From contig DASTGO010000482.1 in assembly GCA_035719045.1 (NCBI GenBank), positions 1 to 15,797 on the forward strand: DNA of 15,797 nucleotides, written 5' to 3'. The notes beneath the pieces were generated by a model, which had not been told where the DNA came from, did no database searches, and was given only the letters and a program-made list of their open reading frames with translations. Each line of letters begins with the position of its first letter. The stretch's first letter is position 1. This document shows, in pieces, positions 1 to 6,522 of the stretch. This DNA is from DASTGO01 sp035719045 (GTDB taxonomy: Bacteria; Actinomycetota; Actinomycetes; Actinomycetales; Kineosporiaceae). A program made the translations under genes and the position numbers.

Positions 1-390
1 CCGTCCGGCGCGCCCGGTGCCGGCGAGGGCTACGACCTGCCCCGGCACCCGCAGCCGGCGGGTCCGCCCGGTCCTGGCGCGGGGCCCGGTTACGGCGGTC
101 CCGGCCACGACTCGCGGTCCGGCTTCGACCCCACCGCGGCGTTCGACCGGCCGGGCTACGACCCCGGGTACGACACTGCGTCGGCCGGGTCCCGCCCCGG
201 CTTCGACCAGCCGGGCTATGACCAGCCCGGTCCCGAGCAGCAGGGTTACGGCCGGCCGGGGCACGACCAGCCGGGATTCGACCAGTCGGGTGCCGAGCAG
301 CGCGGCTACGACGACCAGCGGGGCTACGACCAGGGGGCCTTCGAGCCCTATGACCCGCGCCTGGCCGACCGCGATGCCCCCGGCGACCCG
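1..390 (+). repeat. Degenerate hexapeptide-coding repeats (G-Y/F-D-Q/P-P/S-G)
   Basis: Within the partial membrane-protein gene, short units coding G(Y/F)D followed by Q or P and then PG or SG recur at least eight times between about 130 and 340. They are interspersed with PEQQGYG and AEQRGYD variants. The DNA units are diverged but still recognisable (for example gaccagccgggctatgacc). Such tracts change length easily by slippage or recombination. Confidence 0.7.
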
Positions 391-1131
391 GCAGGTCGGT
401 CCGCGCTGTTCGAGCCCTCCGCCGGACCGGGCCGTCCCGGCGGTCCCGCAGGTCCCGGCGGGCCCCGCGGTGCTGGTCCGGGCGGTGCTGGTCCGGGGCG
501 CGGCCCGGGTGGTCCGGGGGACGGCGAGCCCGAGCGGACGTTGTTCGACGGCCGGTTCGGCGCCGGGTCCCGCTCCGCCGGATCCGGTCCCCGTCCCGAG
601 GGCGGTCCCGAGCGTGGTCCCGGCGGCCGTGACGCCAGGCCGCCGGTGATGCCCGCCGACGCCTACCCCTCCCGGCCCCACCCGGAACCGGAAGGGCGCC
701 CGGAACGGCGTACCACCCGGGCGGGTGACCTGCTGCCCGGGGTGGCCGAGGAGGGCCCGGGCGGGCGTTCCCGCGGCGTGGCTGGGCAGGGACAGGGCGC
801 CGGACGGCTGCTGGCCGCGGTCGCCTGGCCGGTGATGGCGCTCGGCCTGTTCCTGCCCGAGGGCGGCACCTCGGCCTTCGAGCGGATCCCGGCCTGGTCG
901 GTGTTCGCGTTGGCCTGCCTGGTGGCCGTCGGGGTGGGGGCCTTCGGCGGGGCGCAGGGTCCCGGCACCGGGCGGACCTGGACCATCGGTGCCGCCGGTG
1001 CGGGTGGCCTTCTGGCGTTCTGGGTGCTGCTCGTGCTGCCGGTGATCTCCGGCAACTCCGGTTTCGCGCTCACCCTCGGCACGGCCCTTGCTGTCGCGGC
1101 GCTGTGGCAGACCCCGGGGCGGCGGTGGTGA
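1..1131 (+). CDS. Gly/Pro/Tyr/Asp-repeat protein with C-terminal four-helix membrane domain (5' partial)
   Basis: The frame is open from the first base to a TGA at 1129-1131, so the true start lies upstream and 376 residues are visible. I do not recognise the family. The first ~180 visible residues are low complexity, with degenerate repeats such as GYDQPG, GFDQPG, GYDPG and GFDQSG, then runs of GGPAGPGG type. A charged Arg/Glu/Gly/Pro-rich stretch follows to about residue 265. The last ~105 residues hold four hydrophobic segments, near 270-286, 298-317, 327-349 and 353-369, ending in TPGRRW. This suggests a long disordered cytoplasmic arm tethered to a small integral membrane domain; the function is unknown. 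A TTG at 541 could start a shorter product, but the upstream repeat keeps the same frame without stops, so I treat the gene as partial. ddl follows on the same strand after a 190-bp gap. Confidence 0.75.
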   Translation, partial: PSGAPGAGEGYDLPRHPQPAGPPGPGAGPGYGGPGHDSRSGFDPTAAFDRPGYDPGYDTASAGSRPGFDQPGYDQPGPEQQGYGRPGHDQPGFDQSGAEQRGYDDQRGYDQGAFEPYDPRLADRDAPGDPAGRSALFEPSAGPGRPGGPAGPGGPRGAGPGGAGPGRGPGGPGDGEPERTLFDGRFGAGSRSAGSGPRPEGGPERGPGGRDARPPVMPADAYPSRPHPEPEGRPERRTTRAGDLLPGVAEEGPGGRSRGVAGQGQGAGRLLAAVAWPVMALGLFLPEGGTSAFERIPAWSVFALACLVAVGVGAFGGAQGPGTGRTWTIGAAGAGGLLAFWVLLVLPVISGNSGFALTLGTALAVAALWQTPGRRW

Positions 1132-1307
1132 CGGGGTCTCGGTCAGGCACGTGCGGTCGACACGGAGGCGGTACCCGCCGGTCCGCTGACGCCGGCCCGG
1201 TGCGGCGCGGTGCACGGACGGTTGCCCGCGGCAGCGGCCGGCGTCGTGTGATCTACCTGGTGTCCACGCCCGGGACCGCTGTGGTCACGGCCGGCCTCGC
1301 GGAGCGG

Positions 1308-1313
1308 TAGCGT
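1308..1313 (+). promoter_or_regulatory. Candidate -10 element of a leaderless ddl promoter
   Basis: TAGCGT fits the actinobacterial TANNNT -10 consensus and ends 8 nt before the ATG at 1322. That spacing would put the transcription start at or very near the start codon. No good Shine-Dalgarno is present (only ggag at 1301-1304, too far away) and the -35 region is weak. The call rests on position and the TANNNT match only. Confidence 0.4.
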
Positions 1314-1321
1314 CGGCTCCG

Positions 1322-2491
1322 ATGGACGCCACGCCCGTTCCCGAGAACGCCTCCGCCGGCCAGTCCGGCGCCGGCACCGCTGCCCGTCGCCCGCGCGTCG
1401 CCGTCATCTTCGGCGGCCGTTCGGGCGAGCACGCGATCAGCTGCGTCACCGCGGCCGGCGTGCTTCGTGCGATCGACCGTTCCGTCTACGACGTGGTGCC
1501 GATCGGCATCACCAGGACCGGGCGCTGGGTGCTGGCGTCCGACGACCCGACCCGCTGGGAGCTCACCGACGGGGCGCTGCCGGAGGTCGGTGCGGACGAG
1601 GGCCCGCAGGTCCTGGTCCCGCTGGAGTCCGGGGTCAGCGAGCTGACCGTGCTGGAGCCGCTGGAGGTCCCGCGGACCCTGGGATCTGTCGACGTCGTGC
1701 TGCCGTTGCTGCACGGACCGTTCGGCGAGGACGGCACGCTGCAGGGGCTGCTGGAACTGGCCGACGTCCGCTACGTCGGGTCCGGCGTGCTGGCCAGTGC
1801 GGTCAGCATGGACAAGCACTACATGAAGCTCATCCTCCAGTCGGAGGGCCTGCCGGTCGGGCCGTACTTCGTGGTCACCTCCCGGCAGTGGCAGAAGGAC
1901 CGCGACCAGGTCTACCAGGACGCCGAGGAGCTCGGGTTCCCGCTGTTCGTCAAGCCTGCACGGGCCGGGTCCAGCCTCGGGATCACGCGGGTCAAGGGTC
2001 CGGCAGACCTGGAGGCGGCGGTCGAGGAGGCTCGCCGGCACGACCCGAAGGTCATCGTCGAAGGCACGATCGTGGGCCGCGAGATCGAGTGCGCGGTGCT
2101 GGAGTCGCCGAACGGGCGGCCTCCGGCGACGAGCCTGCCGGGCGAGATCGTCATGGTCCGCGGGCACGAGTTCTACGACTTCGAGGCCAAGTACCTCGAT
2201 GACAGCGCGGTCGACCTGGTGTGCCCGGCCGATCTGCCGGACGAGATCGCCCACCGGGTGCGCGAGCTCGCGGCGCGCACCTTCGAGGTCCTCGGCTGTG
2301 AGGGCCTGGCCCGGGTCGACTTCTTCGTCCAGGACGACGGCGAGATCATCGTCAACGAGATCAACACGATGCCGGGCTTCACCCCGGTGTCGATGTACCC
2401 GCGGATGTGGCAGGAGACCGGCCTGCCCTACCCCGAGCTGGTCGACCGGCTGCTCAGGCTCGCGCTGGCCCGCCCCACCGGCCTGCGCTGA
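1322..2491 (+). CDS. ddl: D-alanine--D-alanine ligase
   Basis: This cytoplasmic enzyme joins two D-alanines with ATP to make the dipeptide that ends the peptidoglycan stem peptide; it is the target of D-cycloserine. The 389-residue product has the expected order. An N-terminal FGGRSGEHAIS motif (about residues 30-40) is followed by PLLHGPFGEDGTLQGLLE, SMDKHYMK, and the ATP-grasp segment FVKPARAGSSLGI (about 209-221). Near the end come GREIECAVLE and the Mg-binding NEINTMPGF (about 344-352). The first ~22 residues (Ala/Pro/Gly-rich) extend beyond the usual family start, so a slightly later start cannot be excluded. The ATG at 1322 is preferred because a TANNNT element lies just upstream. It is followed by a strong stem-loop and convergent genes, so it probably ends its transcript here. 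In Mycobacterium a DUF3515 gene is its neighbour; here a two-component cassette intervenes. Confidence 0.96.
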   Translation: MDATPVPENASAGQSGAGTAARRPRVAVIFGGRSGEHAISCVTAAGVLRAIDRSVYDVVPIGITRTGRWVLASDDPTRWELTDGALPEVGADEGPQVLVPLESGVSELTVLEPLEVPRTLGSVDVVLPLLHGPFGEDGTLQGLLELADVRYVGSGVLASAVSMDKHYMKLILQSEGLPVGPYFVVTSRQWQKDRDQVYQDAEELGFPLFVKPARAGSSLGITRVKGPADLEAAVEEARRHDPKVIVEGTIVGREIECAVLESPNGRPPATSLPGEIVMVRGHEFYDFEAKYLDDSAVDLVCPADLPDEIAHRVRELAARTFEVLGCEGLARVDFFVQDDGEIIVNEINTMPGFTPVSMYPRMWQETGLPYPELVDRLLRLALARPTGLR

Positions 2492-2502
2492 TCCCCGCCG
2501 CC

Positions 2503-2546
2503 ACGACACCGGCCCCGCCCTGACCTCGGGGCCGGGCCGGTGTCGT
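2503..2546 (+). terminator. Stem-loop terminator after ddl
   Basis: A perfect 13-bp inverted repeat (ACGACACCGGCCC at 2503-2515 with its complement at 2534-2546) encloses an 18-nt GC-rich loop. It begins 12 nt after the ddl stop and lies between convergent genes, so it may stop transcription from both sides. There is no proper U-tract, which is common for actinobacterial terminators. Confidence 0.7.
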
Positions 2547-2685
2547 CGTTCGGCGTCGGTTTCTCGGCGTCGTCCGGGGCATCCCTTCGCCGGGCACGGG
2601 CCTCGGCAGACCGATGGCCCTGCCGGGCCGGCGGGGCCATCAGGTGTCCGGTGCGCAGGGGTCGCGGCGGACGGCAGGGGGACGG

Positions 2686-3108
2686 TCAGTGGCGGGATTC
2701 CTCGCCCCGGGATTCCTCGCCCCGGGAGTCGTCGCCGGACCTGTGCTCGGCGGCTTCGTGGCCGGTCGCCGACCCGCTCGGCCTGGTGCCGTGCTCGGAG
2801 GCGTCGTCGCCGTCCTCGGCGCGGGTGCCGTGTGCGCCGTGCTCGGAGGCGTCGTCGCCGCCGGACCTGTGCTCGGCGGCTTCGTGGCCGGTCGCCGACC
2901 CACTCGGCTTGGCGACGCGCTCGGAGGCGTCGTCGCTCCGGTGGGTCGAGGACGGGGCCGGGGTGAAGGTGGACGACGTGGACGTCATCCGGGAGCTGTC
3001 CGTCCCGCTGCTCGCCGAGGCCGACATGGCCAGGGCGGTGAGCACCATCGCGCCGGAGGCGGCAATGGACGTGGCGACGATGGTGGCGCGCTTGCCGGGG
3101 AACCTCAT
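2686..3108 (-). CDS. Small exported acidic, His-rich repeat protein downstream of the two-component genes
   Basis: The product is 140 residues and I know no family for it. Residues 1-34 look like a signal peptide or membrane anchor: basic MRFPGKR, then a hydrophobic TIVATSIAASGAMVLTALAMSASAS. A Ser/Thr/Pro linker follows (35-57), then an acidic, His-containing tail. The motif DDASE(R/H) occurs at 59, 85 and 101. The 16-residue block PSGSATGHEAAEHRSG occurs at 68 and again at 110, a 42-residue period. The end is SRGEESRGEESRH. There are nine histidines and no cysteine. The ATG at 3108 is chosen over an upstream GTG at 3132 because GAGGAG sits 6-7 nt before it. The gene starts 94 nt after the response regulator on the same strand, so it may be the last gene of the operon or a target with its own operator. 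Metal or proton binding by the tail is only an inference. Confidence 0.75.
   Translation of the reverse strand: MRFPGKRATIVATSIAASGAMVLTALAMSASASSGTDSSRMTSTSSTFTPAPSSTHRSDDASERVAKPSGSATGHEAAEHRSGGDDASEHGAHGTRAEDGDDASEHGTRPSGSATGHEAAEHRSGDDSRGEESRGEESRH
2734..2938. repeat. 126-bp in-frame tandem duplication
   Basis: The 49-bp block at 2734-2782 recurs at 2860-2908 with one mismatch (2776 against 2902). The 25-bp block at 2788-2812 recurs exactly at 2836-2860 and partly at 2914-2938. The offset 2734 to 2860 and 2788 to 2914 is 126 bp, or 42 codons, so reading frame is kept in the minus-strand gene. A smaller tandem of gattcctcgccccgg at 2696-2725 encodes the repeated RGEES. Confidence 0.9.
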
Positions 3109-3128
3109 CACGATCTCCTCTCGGGACC

Positions 3129-3144
3129 GCACCCGCTCGGGTGC
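3129..3144. promoter_or_regulatory. Palindrome upstream of the small exported protein gene
   Basis: GCACCCGCTCGGGTGC has 7-bp perfect arms around a 2-bp centre. It lies 21 nt upstream of the ATG at 3108 and just before its Shine-Dalgarno, in the gap after the response regulator gene. It could be an operator or a short RNA hairpin that reduces read-through or translation. No regulator can be assigned. Confidence 0.35.
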
Positions 3145-3202
3145 CTGTACCCAAGGTCCGGCTCCCGGGTGAAAGGCCGAGGAGGGGCCGATGAGAGCGC
3201 GT

Positions 3203-3886
3203 TCACGGTGCCGGGGACGCCGCCAGTTCGACCAGCCGGTAGCCGGCCCCGCGCACGGTCTCGATCCGGTCCCGGCCGAGTTTGCGCCGCAGGTAGCGGA
3301 CGTACACGTCGACCACGTTCGAGCCGGGGTCGAAGTCGTACCCCCAGACGTGGCTGAGCAACTGCTCGCGGGACAGCACCTGCCCGGCGTGCCGCAGGAA
3401 CATCTCGGCCAGCGCGAACTCCCGCGAGGACAGGTCGACGGTCCGGCCGTCCACCGTGGCCCGGCGGGTGCGCAGGTCGAGGGCCAGCTCCCCGCAGCGC
3501 AGGACGGTGAGTTCCGGGGAACGGCCGTCGGAGCGCAGCCGCAGCCGGATCCGGGCCAGGAGCTCCTCGAAGCGGAACGGCTTGGCCATGTAGTCGTCCG
3601 CGCCGCCCTCCAGCCCCGCGACCGTGTCGGTGACGGAGCTGCGGGCGGTCAGGATGATCACCGGGATCTGGTTGCGTGACTCCCGCAGCCGCCGCAGGAC
3701 GGTGAACCCGTCCGTCAGGGGTAGTCCCAGGTCGAGGATCAGCAGGTCGAAGGCCCCGGACATCGCGTAGGAGTAGGCCTCGGCGCCGTCGTCCACGACG
3801 GTGGGGTGGAAGCCGGCGGCCCGCAGGCCCTTCTCCACGAAGGACGAGATCCGCACCTCGTCCTCGGCGACGAGGATCTTGTTCAC
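3203..3886 (-). CDS. OmpR/PhoB-family DNA-binding response regulator
   Basis: The 227-residue product starts with GTG (read VNKILVAEDE). It has an N-terminal receiver domain: acidic pocket E8/D9, phospho-acceptor D52 in LILDLGLPL, T80 in VIILTARS, and K102 in YMAKPF. From about residue 128 a C-terminal winged helix follows, with LSSREFALAEMFL, LSREQLLSHVWGYD, VDVYVRYLRRKLG and IETVRGAGYRL. It should be phosphorylated by the adjacent kinase and then control transcription. The start overlaps the kinase stop by 4 nt (GTGA), with GGAGG 7 nt upstream of the GTG, so translation is likely coupled. Candidate targets are its own operon and the small exported protein gene downstream. Confidence 0.95.
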   Translation of the reverse strand: MNKILVAEDEVRISSFVEKGLRAAGFHPTVVDDGAEAYSYAMSGAFDLLILDLGLPLTDGFTVLRRLRESRNQIPVIILTARSSVTDTVAGLEGGADDYMAKPFRFEELLARIRLRLRSDGRSPELTVLRCGELALDLRTRRATVDGRTVDLSSREFALAEMFLRHAGQVLSREQLLSHVWGYDFDPGSNVVDVYVRYLRRKLGRDRIETVRGAGYRLVELAASPAP

Positions 3887-5478
3887 GGTCCGACCTCCGG
3901 GACGGCGGTGAGCGGGGAGGTGCTGCTGCTGGTGACGGATCCGGCGCGGGTGGCCGGCCCCGGCGGGAGAGTGCCGTCGAAGGGCCCGGGATCCGGGTCC
4001 GGCGGCCCTGACGGCTCGGCGACGGGCAGGGTGCGGGTCGGCAGCACCAGCGTGAACGTGGCGCCCTGGCCGAGGACGCTGTCCAGACTGACCCGCCCGC
4101 CGTGGGCGGCCGCGATCGCGCTGACGATGGCCAGGCCGAGCCCGGAGCCGTCGTCCCCGCGCCCGGTGGACGCCCGGCCGAACCGTTCGAAGATCCGGTG
4201 CGCGTCCTCCGTCCGGACCCCGCAACCGGTGTCACGGACCCACAGCCGGACCTGTGCGTCGTCGTCGAGGGCGGCGCCGATCCCGATCTCGTCGCCGGGG
4301 CCGGTGTGCCGCACCGCGTTGTCCGCGAGCTGGAGCACTGCCTGGGTCAGCCGCTGGGCGTCCGCGACGATGCACAGCCCGGGCCGGCCGTCCACGGTCC
4401 AGCGGCGGGGGCCGAGCGCGAGCGCCTTGTCCGCGATCTCGTCCACGAGCCGGTCCAGGTCCAGCGGGGCGAGCCGGACGAAGTCCGGGCGGCGGGCCTT
4501 GGCCAGCACGAGCAGGTCGTCGACCAGCCGGCCCATCCGGTCCAGTTCGTCCAGCAGCAGGGCCTTGACGTCACCGACCTCCCGCGGATCGCTGCCGTCC
4601 AGCAGCTCCAGGTGACCGCGCACGATGGTCAGCGGGGTGCGCAACTCATGGCCGGCGTCGTCCAGGAACGCCTGCTGGGTCTCGAACGCCGACTGCAGGC
4701 GGTCGAGCATCTCGTTGACCGTGCGGGTGAGTTCGGTGACGTCGTCATGTCCGGTGACCGGGATGCGCAGCGACAGGTCGCTGTGCGAGATGTGCCGGGC
4801 CGCGTCGCGCAGCAGCCGCAGCGGGCGCAGCAGCCGTCCCGCGACCAGCCAGCCCACCACCCCGACCAGTCCCAGGCAGCCGCCGCTGACCAGGGCGTAG
4901 AGCCGGGCGTTGGCGAGGATCTGCTGCTGGCCGGGCCGCAGTTGCAGGCCTACCACGAACAGGCCCACCTGCGGATCCCCGACCACCCGGGCGGGTACCA
5001 CCGCGAACCGGACCGGCCCGAGGGTGGTGTTCACCTCCTGGATGCGGACCTGTGCCTCCGGGTCCGTGGCGCGCGCCGCATCCATCACCGGGCGCAGCCG
5101 TTCCAGCTCGAAGGTCCGTTCCGGCGGGTACAGCTCCTTGCGGCCGATCAGGGCCAGGAAGCTCTCTCCCTGGGAGGCGAGCTGCCGCTGCAGGGCCGTG
5201 CGCATCAGGCTCCGGACGTCGGTGATCGGCGTCCCGTCGCTCTGGGTGCGGGCGGCGGCCAGGGCCCGGAACTCCTTGATGTCCGCCTCGAGGGTGCCGT
5301 CGACGTGCTGGCGGTACTGGGACTGTTCGGCCAGGAGGGTGATCGTGCCGGTCGTGGCCATGCCGATCGCGGTCAGGGTGAGGACGGTGGCCAGCACCCG
5401 GGCCCGGACGTCGAGCGGCCAGGGCACCAGCCGGCGCAGCATCCGTTCGGGACGGGCGCCGGGATCGCGCTCAGCCAT
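3883..5478 (-). CDS. Membrane sensor histidine kinase (HAMP, HisKA, HATPase_c)
   Basis: The product is 531 residues. TM1 is near 27-50 and TM2 near 192-214, leaving about 140 extracytoplasmic residues as the sensor region. That region is Arg/Glu/Gln-rich, has no cysteine, and I recognise no domain in it. HAMP spans about 215-267. The H-box is FLDDAGHELRTPL with H277 as phospho-acceptor. The N-box is LADNAVRHT (385-392), G1 is DTGCGV (416-421), the F-box is RIFERFGR (428-435) and G2 is GSGLGLAIV (444-452). A Pro/Ser-rich tail of about 45 residues follows the catalytic domain. The ATG at 5478 is chosen because the protein then starts just before TM1 and overlaps the upstream gene's stop by 8 nt. 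A longer open frame reaches 5850, but its upstream part is Arg/Pro-rich antisense-like sequence. The sensed signal is not evident. Confidence 0.94.
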   Translation of the reverse strand: MAERDPGARPERMLRRLVPWPLDVRARVLATVLTLTAIGMATTGTITLLAEQSQYRQHVDGTLEADIKEFRALAAARTQSDGTPITDVRSLMRTALQRQLASQGESFLALIGRKELYPPERTFELERLRPVMDAARATDPEAQVRIQEVNTTLGPVRFAVVPARVVGDPQVGLFVVGLQLRPGQQQILANARLYALVSGGCLGLVGVVGWLVAGRLLRPLRLLRDAARHISHSDLSLRIPVTGHDDVTELTRTVNEMLDRLQSAFETQQAFLDDAGHELRTPLTIVRGHLELLDGSDPREVGDVKALLLDELDRMGRLVDDLLVLAKARRPDFVRLAPLDLDRLVDEIADKALALGPRRWTVDGRPGLCIVADAQRLTQAVLQLADNAVRHTGPGDEIGIGAALDDDAQVRLWVRDTGCGVRTEDAHRIFERFGRASTGRGDDGSGLGLAIVSAIAAAHGGRVSLDSVLGQGATFTLVLPTRTLPVAEPSGPPDPDPGPFDGTLPPGPATRAGSVTSSSTSPLTAVPEVGP

Positions 5479-5788
5479 GGGTGGACGTCCCGGTGGCCTC
5501 CGCGGCCTCGTCGTCATCGTGCTCCTGGATCGGCGCGGGGCCGACGACCTCCGGTTCGTCGCCGTGCTCGGTGTGCCTGGCGCGGTGGGAGGACGCGGCC
5601 TCGTCGCCGGTACGGGTCTGCGTGCCCTGGGTGGCGGTACTCGGCGCCAGCACCACCGGCGGCCCCAGCTGTGGCTGGGGCGGCTGCGGCGTCGCCCTGA
5701 CCGCTGCCGCGACGGCGATCCCCCCGGCGAGAACCAGCAGCACGGCCGCCGTGACCAGCGTACCGCGCCCGGACAGTGCTCTCGCCAT
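5471..5788 (-). CDS. Small membrane-anchored protein with acidic His-containing tail, first gene of the kinase operon
   Basis: The product is 105 residues and no family is recognised. A hydrophobic segment (about 10-30, TLVTAAVLLVLAGGIAVAAAV) is followed by a Pro/Gln linker (RATPQPPQPQLGPP). A polar tail then carries GDEAASSH, RHTEHGDEPE and QEHDDDEAAE, ending TSTHG, with five histidines and no cysteine. It is probably a single-pass protein with the tail outside the cell. The ATG at 5788 has GGAGAG 8 nt upstream; the frame is open to 5980, but the extra part is Arg/Pro-rich and not credible. The stop lies inside the start of the kinase gene (8-nt overlap), so the two are translationally coupled. 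That suggests an accessory, ligand-presenting or inhibitory partner of the kinase. Its tail resembles that of the small protein after the response regulator (shared (S/T)EHG and GD(D/E)A). Confidence 0.75.
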   Translation of the reverse strand: MARALSGRGTLVTAAVLLVLAGGIAVAAAVRATPQPPQPQLGPPVVLAPSTATQGTQTRTGDEAASSHRARHTEHGDEPEVVGPAPIQEHDDDEAAEATGTSTHG

Positions 5789-5831
5789 GATGACCACTCT
5801 CCGCGCCCATCCCCCACTTGACCAGCAGGGA

Positions 5832-5854
5832 CCGGTGAGAAAACGCTCATCCGG
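5832..5854 (-). promoter_or_regulatory. Inverted repeat upstream of the two-component operon
   Basis: CCGGTGAG and CTCATCCGG flank the 6-nt AAAACG, pairing with one bulged base. The centre lies about 55 nt upstream of the ATG at 5788. Its minus-strand half TTCTCACCGG resembles CTCTCATCGG (3188-3197) upstream of the other small exported protein gene, so it may be an autoregulatory site for the response regulator. No TANNNT -10 is visible on the minus strand between 5789 and 6030, so the promoter itself is not identified. Confidence 0.3.
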
Positions 5855-5887
5855 CAGGCGCCGGCGCGAACTCACCCGATCGCCGCA

Positions 5888-5921
5888 GCCGGCGGGGCTG
5901 GGGTGCCGGCGGGGCTGGGGT
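5888..5921. repeat. 17-bp G-rich tandem repeat, two exact copies
   Basis: GCCGGCGGGGCTGGGGT occurs at 5888-5904 and 5905-5921, followed by a degraded third copy to about 5938. On the plus strand the four GGGG tracts at 5894, 5900, 5911 and 5917 with loops of 2, 7 and 2 nt match a canonical G-quadruplex pattern. It lies in the non-coding gap between the DUF3515 gene and the kinase operon. Confidence 0.85.
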
Positions 5922-5976
5922 GGCCGGCGGGTGGGGGCCGATCCCGACCCGCGGCAGAATGCGCCGGGACTGCCGA

Positions 5977-6006
5977 CCACGGCCCGGCGGCCGGGGGAGC
6001 CCGTGG
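5977..6006 (-). terminator. Possible stem-loop terminator after the DUF3515 gene
   Basis: CCACGG at 5977-5982 pairs with CCGTGG at 6001-6006. Inside it, CCCGG at 5983-5987 pairs with CCGGG at 5991-5995, leaving a 5-nt bulge. It begins 24 nt after the DUF3515 stop. No U-tract follows on the minus strand, so this is a weak call. Confidence 0.4.
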
Positions 6007-6030
6007 CGGGGCGTCGTCAGCCGGTGCCGT

Positions 6031-6522
6031 TCAGCCGATGCAGTGCAGGGATGTTTTCGGCAGGGCCAGGGCGGCCTTCTGCAACTGGACCAGCGCGCCG
6101 GGATCACCGGACTTCGGGTACGACGCCGGGATGCGCACCTCGATGGCCGGGGTCCGCCCGAAGGTGGTGAACAGCAGCGGATCCCCGCGGTCGTCGACCA
6201 CCCAGTCCACGTCGTTCACCGACAGGCAGCGCAGCTGGGTCGGTCCCAGCGGTGACATCCCGCAGCGGACGACGATCTGCGGATCGCCGTACACGGCCAT
6301 TCCCTCGGTCGACGTCGTCCCGCGGGGCTTGCCGAGCAGAGCGGAGGGCATCGCGGCCATCGCCGTCGTGCACCCCTGATCACGGGCCATCGGACCCGCC
6401 GGCAGCGACCCGGACGAGCAGGCGGCCACCACTCCCACCACCACGACCAGGGCCGCTGCTGCGGCGGAACGACCCAGGGCGCCGCGGACGGCCGCCGGGT
6501 TCAGACGTGGACGACGGTGCAC
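6031..6522 (-). CDS. DUF3515-domain lipoprotein
   Basis: This 163-residue exported protein has an Arg-rich start (MHRRPRLNPAAVRGALGR), a hydrophobic core (about 19-33) and a lipobox VAAC with the lipidated cysteine at C35. The remaining ~125 residues fit the DUF3515 family of actinobacterial secreted proteins normally encoded next to ddl and thiL. These residues include CTTAMAAMPSALLG, VVRCGMSPL, CLSVNDVDWVVD and LHCIG, with several cysteines that could form disulfides. The family function is unknown; the conserved link to ddl hints at cell-envelope work. The start is a GTG at 6522 that overlaps the end of the upstream RAM-domain gene by 22 nt, so the two are probably translated together. No strong Shine-Dalgarno is present, and no later in-frame ATG or GTG would keep the signal peptide. 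Confidence 0.85.
   Translation of the reverse strand: MHRRPRLNPAAVRGALGRSAAAAALVVVVGVVAACSSGSLPAGPMARDQGCTTAMAAMPSALLGKPRGTTSTEGMAVYGDPQIVVRCGMSPLGPTQLRCLSVNDVDWVVDDRGDPLLFTTFGRTPAIEVRIPASYPKSGDPGALVQLQKAALALPKTSLHCIG

Noticed and set aside
17..649. Second plus-strand frame over the repeat region, a Thr/Ser/Arg/Pro-rich product
   Set aside because: The frame that continues into the four-helix membrane domain has the coherent repeat and plausible codon use; this one is its shifted reading.
1253..3154. Minus-strand open frame of about 630 codons opposite ddl and across the small exported protein gene
   Set aside because: It covers the clearly coding ddl on the other strand; its product is Arg/Asp-rich with no recognisable domain.
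4102..5700. Plus-strand open frame of about 530 codons opposite the histidine kinase
   Set aside because: The minus strand carries all kinase boxes in order; the plus product is Gln/Gly/Arg-rich shadow sequence.
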